The notes: generated by a model not told the origin, from the letters alone. DNA of 56,074 nucleotides from Planctomycetales bacterium (GCA_020426845.1 JAGQPF010000488.1:1-56074); one strand, 5' to 3'; positions 37,011 through 46,529 are shown, counted from the first letter of the stretch. Numbers and translations are program-made.

Positions 37011-37712
37011 GTGGCCAATAAACTCGGCGATTGGGAACAGCGACAGCGGCGATTGATCGAATGCGAGCGATGTCCTCGCTTGCGTGAACACTGCGCCGAG
37101 GTTGCTCAAACGAAACGGCGGGCTTACGAGAATTGGGACTACTGGGGACGCCCGGTTCCCGACTTCGGCGACCCCGCCGCCAGATTGCTGATCATCGGGC
37201 TTGCTCCCGGCGCTCATGGCGCGAATCGCACGGGCCGCATGTTCACGGGCGATCGCAGCGGCGATTGGCTTTACCGGGCTCTACACCGCGCGGGTTTTGC
37301 GAGCCAGCCAAAGGCCACAGATTGCAACGATGGTCTGGTGCTGCGCGATTGCTTGATCACGGCGGCCTGTCACTGCGCACCGCCGGATAATCGACCCTCT
37401 GCGGCGGAGCTTCAAAACTGTCGGCCGTTCTTGCAAGAGCTCTGGGAGCAGGTGCCGGTGCGGGTTGTGCTCACGCTTGGCCAGATTGCCTGGAATGCGG
37501 CCTGCCGCGAGCTCGCCGAACTCGGCTGGCTCAATGTCCGTCCGCGCCCCAAGTTTGGACATGGGGCGGCGGTTGATTTGGCCGATGGACGGTCGCTGCT
37601 GGGCTGCTACCACCCCAGCCAGCAAAACACCTTCACGGGGCGGCTGACCGAGCCGATGCTCGATGGCGTCATGGACGAGGCGCGGCGCCGGCTTTCCCGT
37701 TCGACAAGGTGA
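37011..37712 (+). CDS. Type-5 uracil-DNA glycosylase (UdgB-like)
   Basis: 233 residues. Predicted to excise uracil and other deaminated bases from DNA in base-excision repair; family 5 is an iron-sulphur enzyme. Motif A is [18 protein letters not shown] (residues 63-80), the family-5 form rather than the GEAPG of family 4; motif B is [12 protein letters not shown]. Cys18 and Cys21 (ECERCPR) with later Cys residues near 120 and 137 fit the 4Fe-4S ligand pattern. GTG 37011 is chosen because GGAGGTG ends 3-5 nt before it; GTG 37005 overlaps that ribosome-binding site. The gene follows csrA1 and array B but has its own signals. Confidence 0.9.
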   Translation: MANKLGDWEQRQRRLIECERCPRLREHCAEVAQTKRRAYENWDYWGRPVPDFGDPAARLLIIGLAPGAHGANRTGRMFTGDRSGDWLYRALHRAGFASQPKATDCNDGLVLRDCLITAACHCAPPDNRPSAAELQNCRPFLQELWEQVPVRVVLTLGQIAWNAACRELAELGWLNVRPRPKFGHGAAVDLADGRSLLGCYHPSQQNTFTGRLTEPMLDGVMDEARRRLSRSTR

Positions 37713-37747
37713 GCGTCGGTGAGCGTCGGTGAGCGGCGGTGAGCGTC
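37709..37747 (+). repeat. 10-bp short tandem repeat
   Basis: Four units of GGTGAGCGTC (one with GGTGAGCGGC), overlapping the stop codon of the glycosylase gene. Likely slippage-prone. Confidence 0.9.
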
Positions 37748-37905
37748 CAGGCGGTGTTGCTAATTGCTGCCGTAGCCGGGCACCTCCCGGCAGCAACGGG
37801 TACCGGTATAATTCGCAGGCGACGCCGAAGAATTGCGACGTCACTCCGGTGGAAACGAGACGCCGGTTTCCCATCCATGGCAGCCAGACGACGACGTGGA
37901 AGCGA

Positions 37906-38763
37906 ATGAGCGAGGATCTGTCCATTCACCATCGACTGCTTTCCGACCTGTTCACCGATCAGTGGTGTGAGCAGTGGGAGCTTTCCGACGCGCAGGTGCG
38001 CTTCTACCACGAACAGGGATATTTGGCCGACGTGGAATTGCTGACGCCCGTGCAGCTCGAGACGCTGCGTGAGCAGTTGGCGCCGTTGATGACATCCGGT
38101 CATGCGGGAGCGGAGTTGTGGCACGAGTACCATTCGAACGAGTCACCCGATCCGAGCCAGGTATTGTTTCACGCGCTCGGCGCCTGGCGGATTGCTCCCG
38201 GCTTTCATGACTTGCTTTGGCACGCGGGGTTCACCCAGCGCGCGCGTCAATTGCTGGGCGGGCCGGTGCGGTTTTGGCACGATCAGTTGTTCTGCAAGCC
38301 GGCACACCACGGCGGCGTGGTGGCCTGGCATCAGGACTACTCGTACTGGACCCGCACGCAGCCAATGCAGCATTTGACCTGCTGGATCGGACTGGACGAC
38401 AGCACCATCGACAACGGTTGCCTGCACTACATTCCCGGCAGCCATCAGTGGGACCTGCTGCCGATCACGGGATTGGCGGGTGACATGAACGCAATTCGGC
38501 AGGTGCTTACCGACGAGCAATGGGATCGGTTTCAGCGGCCGGTCGCCATGCAGCTCAAGGCGGGCCAGTGCTCGTTCCATCACCCGCTCATGGTGCACGG
38601 CTCATTTGCCAATCACACCGCTGGCCCGCGCCGCGCCGTGGTGTTGAACGCGATGCGCGACGGCGCCTGCTCGGTGACGGACGAGCCACTGCTCCAGGGC
38701 GCAACGGTGGTGCCGTCCGGACAGCCGGTCTCCGGGCAGCTCTTCCCGCTCCTCTGCACATAG
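37906..38763 (+). CDS. Phytanoyl-CoA dioxygenase (PhyH) family protein
   Basis: 285 residues; Fe(II)/2-oxoglutarate-dependent oxygenase fold. The iron triad is visible: H142-x-D144 in VAWHQDYSYW and the distal His H231 in LMVHGSFANHT, with an Arg in GPRRAVVLN positioned for 2-oxoglutarate. LDDSTIDNGCLHYIPGSH is the diagnostic PhyH stretch. Substrate cannot be predicted; bacterial members hydroxylate diverse small molecules. ATG 37906 is preceded by GGAAG about 5 nt away; upstream in-frame sequence to 37729 includes the tandem repeat and is not coding. It converges on the FtsQ-like gene. Confidence 0.88.
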   Translation: MSEDLSIHHRLLSDLFTDQWCEQWELSDAQVRFYHEQGYLADVELLTPVQLETLREQLAPLMTSGHAGAELWHEYHSNESPDPSQVLFHALGAWRIAPGFHDLLWHAGFTQRARQLLGGPVRFWHDQLFCKPAHHGGVVAWHQDYSYWTRTQPMQHLTCWIGLDDSTIDNGCLHYIPGSHQWDLLPITGLAGDMNAIRQVLTDEQWDRFQRPVAMQLKAGQCSFHHPLMVHGSFANHTAGPRRAVVLNAMRDGACSVTDEPLLQGATVVPSGQPVSGQLFPLLCT

Positions 38764-38806
38764 CCGCAGTCGCCGGCAAGGCGTCCGCTAGAAACGCACC
38801 GAACTG

Positions 38807-39679
38807 TTAGTGGGCGGTGCGTTGATCGATCACGGGCAACTGTGGCGCGGCGCGCAACGCGGTTCGCGCGGCGCGGAGATCGAGCCAAACACCATTCGGC
38901 TCGATCGGGTTCGCCAAGGCGTAGTGGAGCAGGAGGCGGAGCTTCGTCTCGCCGTCGGATTCGCCGGGTTGTTCCAGGCCGGGAGTGCGTCCCCAAAGAA
39001 TTCGGCTGTCGCCGCGGGTGTGCAGTTCGAAGTTGGCGGACTTGGCGGAGACGCCGGTGTCGACGGCAACAACTCGGTACAAGTTCAGCTGTTTCCAGTG
39101 GTCCTTCAACTTGTGGCAAATTCTCGCGGCGCCGATCACATGCGGATCGCCCCAGGGCGTGCCCACGGGTCCCTTGGGCATGCCATAGCCCGCCGAGATC
39201 CGCAGGAACTCATGTATCAGCGCCGGGTTGGCGTGCAGAAACCCTTCGGGGAGCACGTATCCTTCCCCGTCGACCGGTTGGAGCGCCCGTTGGCCTTGTG
39301 CGGTGAGCACCTCCACCAACGCCACCGGCTCACGATAGGTCAGCTCGACCTCCACACGTGGCCCGGGCCGCTTGCGAATTCGCCTGATTTTGGCGACCCA
39401 GGTTTGGACGCTGAAGGCGTGCTCGACCTTTTCCACGAGGGAAGGGTCGGTGATCTGCAGCCCCTCCAGCCCTCCATCACGCACCGCCGCTGCGCGGACG
39501 TCCTCAAGGATCCAACTGGGTTGCTCGGGAACGACGATGTGCTCCACAGCCAACTTGAACTGAGTCTGGCTAGTGACCTCGGGGCCCCATTTATTCCAGG
39601 CGAAGACGGCGATGATGAGCGAGAGCATGGTGCAGACGCCGAGGATGATCAACGATCGTCGTTCCTCCGCTTCCGCCAT
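38807..39679 (-). CDS. FtsQ/DivIB-like POTRA membrane protein
   Basis: 290 residues, one N-terminal membrane span (residues 9-28, SLIILGVCTMLSLIIAVFAW) with the rest outside. Residues about 40-125 resemble the FtsQ POTRA domain: TWVAKIRRIRKRPGPRVEVE, then LTYREPVALVEV, then VDGEGYVLPEGF, matching the FtsQ pattern W-V-x-x-I...P-x-x-V-x-V-x-x-x-x-R-x-P-V-A...V-D-x-x-G. In other bacteria FtsQ joins the divisome and sits in the dcw cluster near murB, as here. ATG 39679 is chosen for GGAGG 5 nt upstream; ATG 39691 has none. Assignment rests on pattern and neighbourhood, so I give no gene symbol. Confidence 0.68.
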   Translation of the reverse strand: MAEAEERRSLIILGVCTMLSLIIAVFAWNKWGPEVTSQTQFKLAVEHIVVPEQPSWILEDVRAAAVRDGGLEGLQITDPSLVEKVEHAFSVQTWVAKIRRIRKRPGPRVEVELTYREPVALVEVLTAQGQRALQPVDGEGYVLPEGFLHANPALIHEFLRISAGYGMPKGPVGTPWGDPHVIGAARICHKLKDHWKQLNLYRVVAVDTGVSAKSANFELHTRGDSRILWGRTPGLEQPGESDGETKLRLLLHYALANPIEPNGVWLDLRAARTALRAAPQLPVIDQRTAH

Positions 39680-39823
39680 GATTGCCTCCATGCAAGTTGT
39701 TACGCGAGCGGGCTTTCCGGCACGCGGCAAGTGACGATCCGCAGGCAGAATGGAATGGCTGCTCGCAAACGTCAGACGCTTCCCGTGCGCAGCCGTGCGC
39801 TGGGGAATGAACTCCTCAGACGA

Positions 39824-40699
39824 TTACCAGATCTCCACATCCTGTTCAAGTTCAACCCCCAGCTGCTCGAACACGCGCGTCCGCAACAGATCGATCAGCC
39901 GGATGACGTCTTGAGCGGACGCCCCGGGGTGAACCTCAATGAAATTGGGGTGGCGGTCGTTGACCTTGGCGTCGCCAACTCGCGTGCCCTTGAGGCCGGC
40001 CTGCTCAATCAGGCTCGCCGCGGTGGAGCCTCCTGAATCCTTAAAAATGGCGCCCATGCCGAAGTTGCCGTCGGGTTGGGCTGCCTTTTGCAGAATCCAG
40101 AGTTTCTGCATGCGTTTGGCCAGGGCGTGAGGCTCCTCGCGTTCCAGGGCGAACGTGGCGGAGAGCAGGACGAGTTCGTCGATGTTGGTCTTGCGGTAAG
40201 CAAATCGCAGTTCGCTGCGATCTCGCGTCTTGATGTCGCCGGCTCGCGTGAGCACTTCGACTTGAATCGTGTACTGACCGATGTCGCCGTGATTGGCGCC
40301 GACATTGCCTCGCACCGCGCCGCCGACCGTGCCCGGAATGCCGACCAATTGCTCCAAGCCGCTGAGGCCGTCGCGGACGGCGGTTGAGACGAGGTGCCCC
40401 AGGCGAGCGCCGCCGCCGGCCGTGATTTGAGCGTCGTTCACCGTGATTTCGCAGAAAGCCGGCGCCGACAATCGCACCACGACTCCCGGCACTCCCTCGT
40501 CGCGAACCAGCACTTTGGAGCCACCGCCCAGCATCCGGATGGGAATGTCCTCCGTCCGGCAGATTTCGATGATTTGCAGCAGTTCGGTGCGATTCGTCGG
40601 CTCGGCAAAATACTCCGCCGCGCCTCCCAGTCGAAACCAGGTATAGCGAGCCATCGGCTCCTGTTCCCGGACGATGTGCTCCAATCCCTCAAACAGCAT
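39824..40699 (-). CDS. murB: UDP-N-acetylenolpyruvoylglucosamine reductase
   Basis: 291 residues, FAD enzyme that reduces UDP-GlcNAc-enolpyruvate to UDP-MurNAc in peptidoglycan synthesis. FAD-binding motifs are good: TWFRLGGAAEYF, LGGGSKVLVRDEG, GIPGTVGGAVRGNVGANHGD, and the substrate Arg in FAYRKT (R169). Oddities: the proton-donor Ser (AGSxFKNP in most MurB; Cys in some) is Ala217 in NFGMGAIFKD, and the C-terminal LExEV motif reads LEQDV. Overall sequence, length and the FtsQ-like neighbour still make MurB the best call. The start codon has AGGAAGA upstream. Confidence 0.88.
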   Translation of the reverse strand: MLFEGLEHIVREQEPMARYTWFRLGGAAEYFAEPTNRTELLQIIEICRTEDIPIRMLGGGSKVLVRDEGVPGVVVRLSAPAFCEITVNDAQITAGGGARLGHLVSTAVRDGLSGLEQLVGIPGTVGGAVRGNVGANHGDIGQYTIQVEVLTRAGDIKTRDRSELRFAYRKTNIDELVLLSATFALEREEPHALAKRMQKLWILQKAAQPDGNFGMGAIFKDSGGSTAASLIEQAGLKGTRVGDAKVNDRHPNFIEVHPGASAQDVIRLIDLLRTRVFEQLGVELEQDVEIW

Positions 40700-40826
40700 G
40701 GATCAGTCTTCCTTGGTCAGTCGTTTCTGAGGCGCGGGCCTTGGACGCGGCTCGTCGCCGGTCGATGGCATTTTGTCGGTTGCGGGCGTTTTCGTCCATA
40801 ACAGCTGCGAAATTGCTCGCCGAACG

Positions 40827-43004
40827 TCACCGGCGAAGCCGCAAACTGTTGAGCACCACCGAGACGCTGCTCAACGCCATCGCGGCGGCTGCGGCTGCGG
40901 GGGGCAATGACCGGGAGATCCAAGGAGCCAGCCAGCCGGCGGCCCAGGGAATCAGAATCAGGTTATAGGCGACCGCCCAGGCCAGATTTTCGTAGATAAT
41001 CCGACGCGTGCGCCGGGACTGCCGGATGGCCAACGGCAAGGCGGCCAGCGACCCGTGGGTCAAGACGACCTCCGCCGCGGCAATGGACACGTCGGCGCCC
41101 TGCCCCATGGCGATGCCGATGTCGGCGGCCGCCAGGGCAGGACTATCGTTGATGCCGTCTCCCACCATCGCCACGACTTGACCGGCTTCGTGGCGCCGCA
41201 CGACCTCGGCCAGCTTCTGCTCGGGGGTGGCGCCCGCCAGCACATGGGCAATGCCCGCAGTGGCTGCCGCGCGCTCCACCCGCCGAGGCAAGTCGCCCGA
41301 CAGCAACATGACTTCGACCTGCTCGCTTTGCAGCGCCGCGACGGCTGCCTGGCTGTCGGCTCGAGGCGAGTCGCCGAGCGTCAAGCTGCCTTGCCAACGA
41401 CCGTCCAGCGAGACTTCGACTTGGGCGTCACTCGGGGCAACCGAGGGGAAGGCCACGCCTAGCGAGGCGAGCCAGACGCGGCTGCCGACCAACACTTGTT
41501 GTCCCTGCCATTGCCCCGAAACGCCGCTGCCGGGTTGCTCGTGAAGCTGCGTGACTTCGTGGATGGCGAGACCCTCCTGTTCGGCGGCTCGCACCACCGC
41601 TTTGGCGATCGGATGCGAGCTCGCCCGCAAGGTGGAGGCAGCCAGCGCCAGCGCGTTCGACGCCGAGGCATCGGCCTCCTGCAGCGACTGCAGGTGCAGC
41701 TTGCCATCGGTGAGCGTGCCCGTCTTGTCGAGCAGCACGGCGTCAACTTGTCCGAGGCGTTCCATGGCGGCGGCGTCTTTGAACAGGATGCCGGACTCGG
41801 CGGCCCGAGCGGTCGAGACGACGACTGCGATCGGAGTGGCCAGGCCCAGGGCACATGGGCAGGCCACGATCAAGACACTGACCAAGCTGCGAACGGCCAT
41901 CTCTGCGTCGCCCGAAATCCACCAAGCCGCGGCCGTGAGCGAGGCGATCGCAAATACGACCGGCGTGAACCAGGAGGCTGCGACGTCAGCCATCCGCTGC
42001 AGCGGCGGCTTCGACTCCAAGGTTCGTTGCACCTGCTCGATGATCGCTTGCAGCCGCGTTTCCCCAGCAGGTCTTAGAACCTTGGCCGTCAACACGCCTT
42101 GCCCATTCATCGCGCCTGCCAGGACGTTTTCCCCGGGGCCGCGGGGGACGGGCACGGATTCGCCCGTCAGAAAACTTTCGTCCAAGTCGGAACGTCCGGA
42201 CTCAATGATCGCGTCCAGCGGAACTTTGGCGCCGGGTTGAACCAGCACCCGATCGCCGGGACGCACCTGCTCGACGTCGATCTCATCCGTTTCGCCTTTG
42301 TTCGAGTCGCGGAGGACCAGCGCCGTGCGCGGCGTCAGGCTCAGCAGCCCGCGAAGCGAGGAGGTGGCGCGTTGGCGCGCCAGCGATTCGAGCCAGCGAC
42401 CGAGGCTGACAAAGGAGAGAATCATCAGGCCATCGCTCAGCATCATGCCGCCACCGCCGCCGAGGGCATGCAGGCAGCCGGCCAGCCACGCGGTGGTCGT
42501 CGAAGCGGCGACCAGCGTGTCCATGTTCATCGAAAATCGCCGCAACAGCCGCCACGCACCCTGCAGAAATGGGGCGCCGACATAGAGTTGCCCGATCGTG
42601 GCCACGCCGATCCGCAGGTAGTTGAGCCAACCGGTCGTGGCGCCGTCCTGCGGCATGAGGCGGCCAATCACGAGCACCGTCGCCAACGTGGACAGCCCCA
42701 CCACGAACCGCAGGCGCCATTGTTGTGTCTCCCGTTGCGTACGTTCCGTCTGCTGAACGCTCGCCTCGGAAGGGCGGTCGGCGAGCGATCCGCTGAAGCC
42801 CGCACGCTCGATTGCCTCGAGCAAGGCCGTCAACGGGAAAGGCGCCTTGAGCTGAACCGTCACCCGGGGCGGGGTAAGGCTGCAATCGGCATGGTCAACC
42901 TCCTCAAGCGACTCCAATTCATACTCCACTCGGCGCACGCATCCGGCGCAGTGCATGCCCTCGATATCGAGGCGAACGACGCCCGGTGCTAGAATGTCGC
43001 TCAT
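40827..43004 (-). CDS. copA: Copper-translocating P-type ATPase (P1B-1, CopA-like)
   Basis: 725 residues; exports Cu(I) across the inner membrane using ATP. In order: an HMA metal-binding domain with GMHCAGC (Cys19, Cys22); membrane helices; the actuator loop with the TGES motif (FLTGESVPVPRG); the CPC channel motif ACPCALGLATP; the phosphorylation site DKTGTLTDG; the SSHP nucleotide site; GDGINDSPALAAADIGIA; and the Cu(I)-specific final helices (YNLILIPWAAG and MALSSVSVVLNSLRL). ATG 43004 opens the HMA domain; the longer frame to 43253 is not conserved-looking. It diverges from the CinA-like gene over 175 nt. Confidence 0.94.
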   Translation of the reverse strand: MSDILAPGVVRLDIEGMHCAGCVRRVEYELESLEEVDHADCSLTPPRVTVQLKAPFPLTALLEAIERAGFSGSLADRPSEASVQQTERTQRETQQWRLRFVVGLSTLATVLVIGRLMPQDGATTGWLNYLRIGVATIGQLYVGAPFLQGAWRLLRRFSMNMDTLVAASTTTAWLAGCLHALGGGGGMMLSDGLMILSFVSLGRWLESLARQRATSSLRGLLSLTPRTALVLRDSNKGETDEIDVEQVRPGDRVLVQPGAKVPLDAIIESGRSDLDESFLTGESVPVPRGPGENVLAGAMNGQGVLTAKVLRPAGETRLQAIIEQVQRTLESKPPLQRMADVAASWFTPVVFAIASLTAAAWWISGDAEMAVRSLVSVLIVACPCALGLATPIAVVVSTARAAESGILFKDAAAMERLGQVDAVLLDKTGTLTDGKLHLQSLQEADASASNALALAASTLRASSHPIAKAVVRAAEQEGLAIHEVTQLHEQPGSGVSGQWQGQQVLVGSRVWLASLGVAFPSVAPSDAQVEVSLDGRWQGSLTLGDSPRADSQAAVAALQSEQVEVMLLSGDLPRRVERAAATAGIAHVLAGATPEQKLAEVVRRHEAGQVVAMVGDGINDSPALAAADIGIAMGQGADVSIAAAEVVLTHGSLAALPLAIRQSRRTRRIIYENLAWAVAYNLILIPWAAGWLAPWISRSLPPAAAAAAMALSSVSVVLNSLRLRR

Positions 43005-43179
43005 GAGCAGTGCTCGCGGTCCGCCGTGGGAACCAATTCCTGTTTTTACTGTTTCCCTCCAACATACCACGGTCCAGTCTGCCGATCGCGAGCGGGCCAC
43101 GAGGTGGCGCGATACGCCGTCGCCAGCAGCATCAACTTCAACGGCCACCCGACACGAAACACGAAACTTGACAGCCCGG

Positions 43180-44409
43180 ATGAATGAAAATTTGCGAGCG
43201 GAAGTGATTGCGATTGGAGACGAGCTGACCAGTGGGCAACGGCTGGACACCAATTCTCAGTGGATCAGCCAACGACTGGGCGAAATGGGAATCGCGTCCG
43301 TCTGGCACACCACCGTGGCGGACGACTTGGCCGCCAACATCGAGGTGTTCCGAATTGCCGCCGCGCGTGCCGACCTCGTCTTGTGCACCGGCGGCCTGGG
43401 CCCCACGGCGGACGACCTGACTCGTCAGGCGATTGCCGAGGCGGCCGGCGTGCCGCTGGTCAAGGACGAGGGCGCACTGGAGCACATTCAGGCGTTGTTT
43501 GCCCGCCACGGACGCGAGATGCCGGCACGCAACGAGATCCAGGCGATGTTTCCCGAGGGCAGTCGCGTCGTGCCTAATCCGCACGGCACGGCGCCCGGCA
43601 TCGACCTGGACTGGCCGATGGAATCAAAATCAGCGTCGCCCGTGGCGACCGACGGGCCAACGCCGCGAATTCGCGTCATTGCGTTGCCGGGCGTGCCCGC
43701 GGAGATGAAGGAGATGTGGGAGCTGACGATCGGGCCGAGCTTGCGGCGCCAAGTGGGCGCCGGGCGTGTCACTCGGCACGACGTGATCAAGTGCTTCGGC
43801 GTCGGCGAGAGCGATCTGGAGCAACGTCTGCCTGACCTTGTCCAGCGCGGCCGGATTCCTTCCGTCGGAATCACGGTCCACAAGGCGACGATCACGCTGC
43901 GGATCACGGCGACCGCGGATTCGCCCGAGGACTGCGAAGCGTTGATTGCGCCGACTCGCAACACCATCCACGAATGTTTGGGGCAGCTTGTGTTCGGCGT
44001 TGGCGCCGACGAATTGCAGGATGTGGTGGTTCGCGAATTGCTTCAGCTCGAGGCGACGCTGTGGGTGATTGAGGGAGGCACCGGTGGACTGTTGTGCGAC
44101 TGGCTTTCGCAAGCGGATCCACAGCGGCGCGTCTTCCGCGGCGGCGTCGTGGATTGCGGATTGAGTGTGGACGCTGAGCCGTTGCTGCAGCAGGTGCGTG
44201 CGGCATGCAAGGCCCGTAGGGCCTGCTGGGTGCTCGGAGTGGGCGGCTTTCCCGAGCCGCCGGGCCGCTTCGCGATAGTTTTGGGCAACGCGAGCACGGG
44301 GGAACTCGAACAATGGGAGGCGCCGTATGCAGGGCACCCCGACATCCTGCGCGAACGCTCCGCCAAGCAAGCGCTCGACCGGCTGCGACTGGCATTGCGC
44401 GAAAGCTGA
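43180..44409 (+). CDS. CinA-like protein with degenerate amidase domain
   Basis: 409 residues. The N-terminal half is a good COG1058/MoaB-like domain: AEVIAIGDELTSGQRLDTNS, LVLCTGGLGPTADDLTRQA, VIALPGVPAEMKEMWE. In CinA this part has ADP-ribose or molybdopterin-related pyrophosphatase activity. The C-terminal PncC (nicotinamide-nucleotide amidase) domain is present in outline but its catalytic AESCTGG reads IEGGTGG: the Ser and Cys are Gly299 and Gly300. The amidase is therefore probably inactive. A stretch of about 12 residues (MESKSASPVATDG) is inserted before the GVPAEM motif. ATG 43180 follows a weak site (CCCGG). The gene is convergent with the aminotransferase. Confidence 0.85.
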   Translation: MNENLRAEVIAIGDELTSGQRLDTNSQWISQRLGEMGIASVWHTTVADDLAANIEVFRIAAARADLVLCTGGLGPTADDLTRQAIAEAAGVPLVKDEGALEHIQALFARHGREMPARNEIQAMFPEGSRVVPNPHGTAPGIDLDWPMESKSASPVATDGPTPRIRVIALPGVPAEMKEMWELTIGPSLRRQVGAGRVTRHDVIKCFGVGESDLEQRLPDLVQRGRIPSVGITVHKATITLRITATADSPEDCEALIAPTRNTIHECLGQLVFGVGADELQDVVVRELLQLEATLWVIEGGTGGLLCDWLSQADPQRRVFRGGVVDCGLSVDAEPLLQQVRAACKARRACWVLGVGGFPEPPGRFAIVLGNASTGELEQWEAPYAGHPDILRERSAKQALDRLRLALRES

Positions 44410-44458
44410 CTTGGTCGTAGCTGCTAACTGCGGCCAAAACCAATTTCCATAGAACGCC

Positions 44459-45562
44459 TTAGAGCAGCTTGCGCAGCGCCGCGAGCAGCAGCATGACGTT
44501 GGTTTCTCGCGCGGCGTGCCCCATCAAGCCAATTCGCCACACCTTGCCTTTGAAGGCGCCGAGCCCGCCGCCGATTTCGATGCCGAACCGATTCAGCAGT
44601 TCGCCCCGCACTTTGGCGTCATCCACTCCTTCGGGAATGTGCACGGCATTGAGCATCGGCAATTGATGGCCCTCCTGGGCGGCGTAGCTGATCCCGAGCT
44701 CGCTCAGGCCCGCCTTGAGCATCTCGTGGTTGGCGAGATGCCGAGCGAAGCACGCCTCCATGCCTTCCTCGTGAATCATCCGCAGGGCTTCATAGAGTCC
44801 GTAACTCATGTTGATCGGCGCCGTATGGTGATAGACGCGATCCGTGCCCCAGTAATTCGCCAGCATGGAGACGTCCAAGTACCAGCTCTGGACTTTCGTC
44901 TTGCGGGACAGGACCTTCTCCATCGCCGCCGGCCCGAACGACACGGGCGCCAAGCCCGGCGGGCAGGACAGACACTTTTGCGAACCCGAGTAGATCGCGT
45001 CGATCCGCCATTGATCGACCTCGACGGGAATGCCTCCCAGCGACGTCACGGCATCGACCAACAGCAGGGCGCCGGCGTCGTGCACCGCGCGTGAGATCTC
45101 TTCGAGGGGCTGGCTGGCTCCCGTGGAGGTCTCCGCCATCACGATGCCCACGACCTGCGGCTTTTTCTCCAATGCCGGCACGAGGTCATCGACCGTAAAG
45201 ACCTCGCCCCAAGGACGCTCGATCTTCGTCACGTCGGCGCCGGCTCGCTCGGCAACGTCCACCATGCGGCCGCCAAACACTCCGTTGACGCAGACCACCA
45301 TCGAGTCGCCCGGCTCGATCAGGTTCACGACGGTGGCTTCCATGCCAGCCGATCCCGTGGCGCTGATCGCCATCGTCATGGGGTTGGTCGTGCGGAACAG
45401 CTGTCGCAACATCTGCTGCATGCCGTCCATCAACTGCAGGTAATAGGGATCCAGGTGCCCGATGGTCGGCTTGGCCATCGCCTCCAGCACGCGGGGGTGG
45501 ATATCGCTGGGCCCCGGGCCCATCAAGGTGCGGAGGGGGGGATTGAGTGCGGGGATCGCCAT
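44459..45562 (-). CDS. PLP-dependent alanine/serine-glyoxylate aminotransferase family
   Basis: 367 residues, fold type I class V aminotransferase. [16 protein letters not shown] is the family N-terminus; [10 protein letters not shown] contacts the cofactor phosphate; D170 ([11 protein letters not shown]) should bind the pyridine N; and the PLP lysine is K196 in [15 protein letters not shown]. The C-terminus has [11 protein letters not shown] with the carboxylate-binding Arg. It likely transaminates glyoxylate with Ala or Ser; purine-pathway or phosphonate homologues share these motifs. ATG 45562 is used; the frame stays open to 46057 only because repeat array C is translated, giving RLRFGFP peptides. 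Confidence 0.9.
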   Translation of the reverse strand: MAIPALNPPLRTLMGPGPSDIHPRVLEAMAKPTIGHLDPYYLQLMDGMQQMLRQLFRTTNPMTMAISATGSAGMEATVVNLIEPGDSMVVCVNGVFGGRMVDVAERAGADVTKIERPWGEVFTVDDLVPALEKKPQVVGIVMAETSTGASQPLEEISRAVHDAGALLLVDAVTSLGGIPVEVDQWRIDAIYSGSQKCLSCPPGLAPVSFGPAAMEKVLSRKTKVQSWYLDVSMLANYWGTDRVYHHTAPINMSYGLYEALRMIHEEGMEACFARHLANHEMLKAGLSELGISYAAQEGHQLPMLNAVHIPEGVDDAKVRGELLNRFGIEIGGGLGAFKGKVWRIGLMGHAARETNVMLLLAALRKLL

Positions 45563-45962
45563 GGAAAACCTGTGTGGTGGAACTGCCGAAACGGGGCCTG
45601 CAACGACGGTGAATTGCCGCACTCGAGCGGGGGGCGTGGCCGGGGCAGAGCCGCGTGGGATCGCCTTTTCCGCCGTTGAACGGTTGTTTCTACCGCTAAT
45701 CGGTCCGAGGTGCCAGACGTCGGCCGAGCGGCAAATGTAACGCCGTGACCCGTTCGTGCCATAATGAGTCGAGCCTCCCTCCCCTGTCTCGCGCGTTGGC
45801 TCGCGTGGCGGCCGTGGCTCGAAAGGAAACCCGAAGCGTAAGCGAGGGATACTTGGCTCGGAAGGAAACCCGAAGCGTAAGCGAGGGATACTTGACTCTG
45901 AAGGAAACCCGAAGCGTAAGCGAGGGATACGTGTTACCCACCCGCCGAACGTTGCATATTGA
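45563..45962. other. Divergent region with repeat array C
   Basis: Between the aminotransferase start and the sigma factor start. It should carry both promoters. Array C ends 32 nt before the sigma ATG, so it may be in the sigma mRNA leader. The 32 nt after it (ending GTTGCATATTGA) lack a Shine-Dalgarno. Confidence 0.65.
45823..45930 (+). repeat. Triple repeat array C (39-bp period), upstream of the sigma factor
   Basis: Three units at 45823, 45862 and 45901 with identical cores (AAGGAAACCCGA...GCGAGGGATAC) and linkers of the type TTGRCTCKG. All have the GTAA loop. They are in sense with the sigma factor. Confidence 0.96.
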
Positions 45963-46529
45963 ATGACAAACCAGTCTTCCCATCCCAACTCGCCCGACGC
46001 TGCCCATGCCGAGACGCACGATGTGTTGGCGAATTTCGAGGCGATTGTCGCTCGCACTCATCCCCAACTGCGAGCCTACATCGCCGGCATGGGGGTGGCG
46101 TCCCACGAGGTGGATGATGTGGCGCAAGAGGTCTACCTGGCGTTGTTTCGCGGGCAGGAGAAGGTGCCGCCCGAGACGACCCCCGATCGCTGGCTCCGGG
46201 GCATCGCCCGCAATCTTTGTCTGAATCACATCCGCCGTTCCTCACGGCGTGGCCGCTTGCATCGCGAGGCGTTGGCCGAGCTGCTGGCCAATGAGGAGTC
46301 GTTTTGCGAGCGTTCGCGAGAGCAGGGAGAGTTCGACGGAGCATTGGAAAACTGCTTGCGACATCTGCCCGAAGACAGCAAGCGGCTCTTGTTGCTGCGC
46401 TACCGGGACGACCTGACGTCGCAGCGGATCGCGGAGGTGGTCGATTCGACCTCGCAAGCGATTCGCGTCGCCCTGTTCCGAATCCGCGCCTCGCTGCGGA
46501 ATTGCATCACCCAGACCGTTGTTGAGTGA
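45963..46529 (+). CDS. ECF-like sigma-70 family RNA polymerase sigma factor
   Basis: 188 residues with region 2 ([20 protein letters not shown], then EVYLALFRG and [20 protein letters not shown]) and region 4 ([20 protein letters not shown], then a helix-turn-helix [17 protein letters not shown]). Region 3 is absent, as in ECF factors. The next gene, 11 nt downstream, is a FecR-domain membrane protein in the place of an anti-sigma or receptor, so the pair is likely a signalling unit. ATG 45963 lacks a clear Shine-Dalgarno; it follows repeat array C closely. Confidence 0.93.
   Translation: MTNQSSHPNSPDAAHAETHDVLANFEAIVARTHPQLRAYIAGMGVASHEVDDVAQEVYLALFRGQEKVPPETTPDRWLRGIARNLCLNHIRRSSRRGRLHREALAELLANEESFCERSREQGEFDGALENCLRHLPEDSKRLLLLRYRDDLTSQRIAEVVDSTSQAIRVALFRIRASLRNCITQTVVE

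Noticed and set aside
45563..46057. N-terminal extension of the aminotransferase
   Set aside because: It is translated repeat array C.
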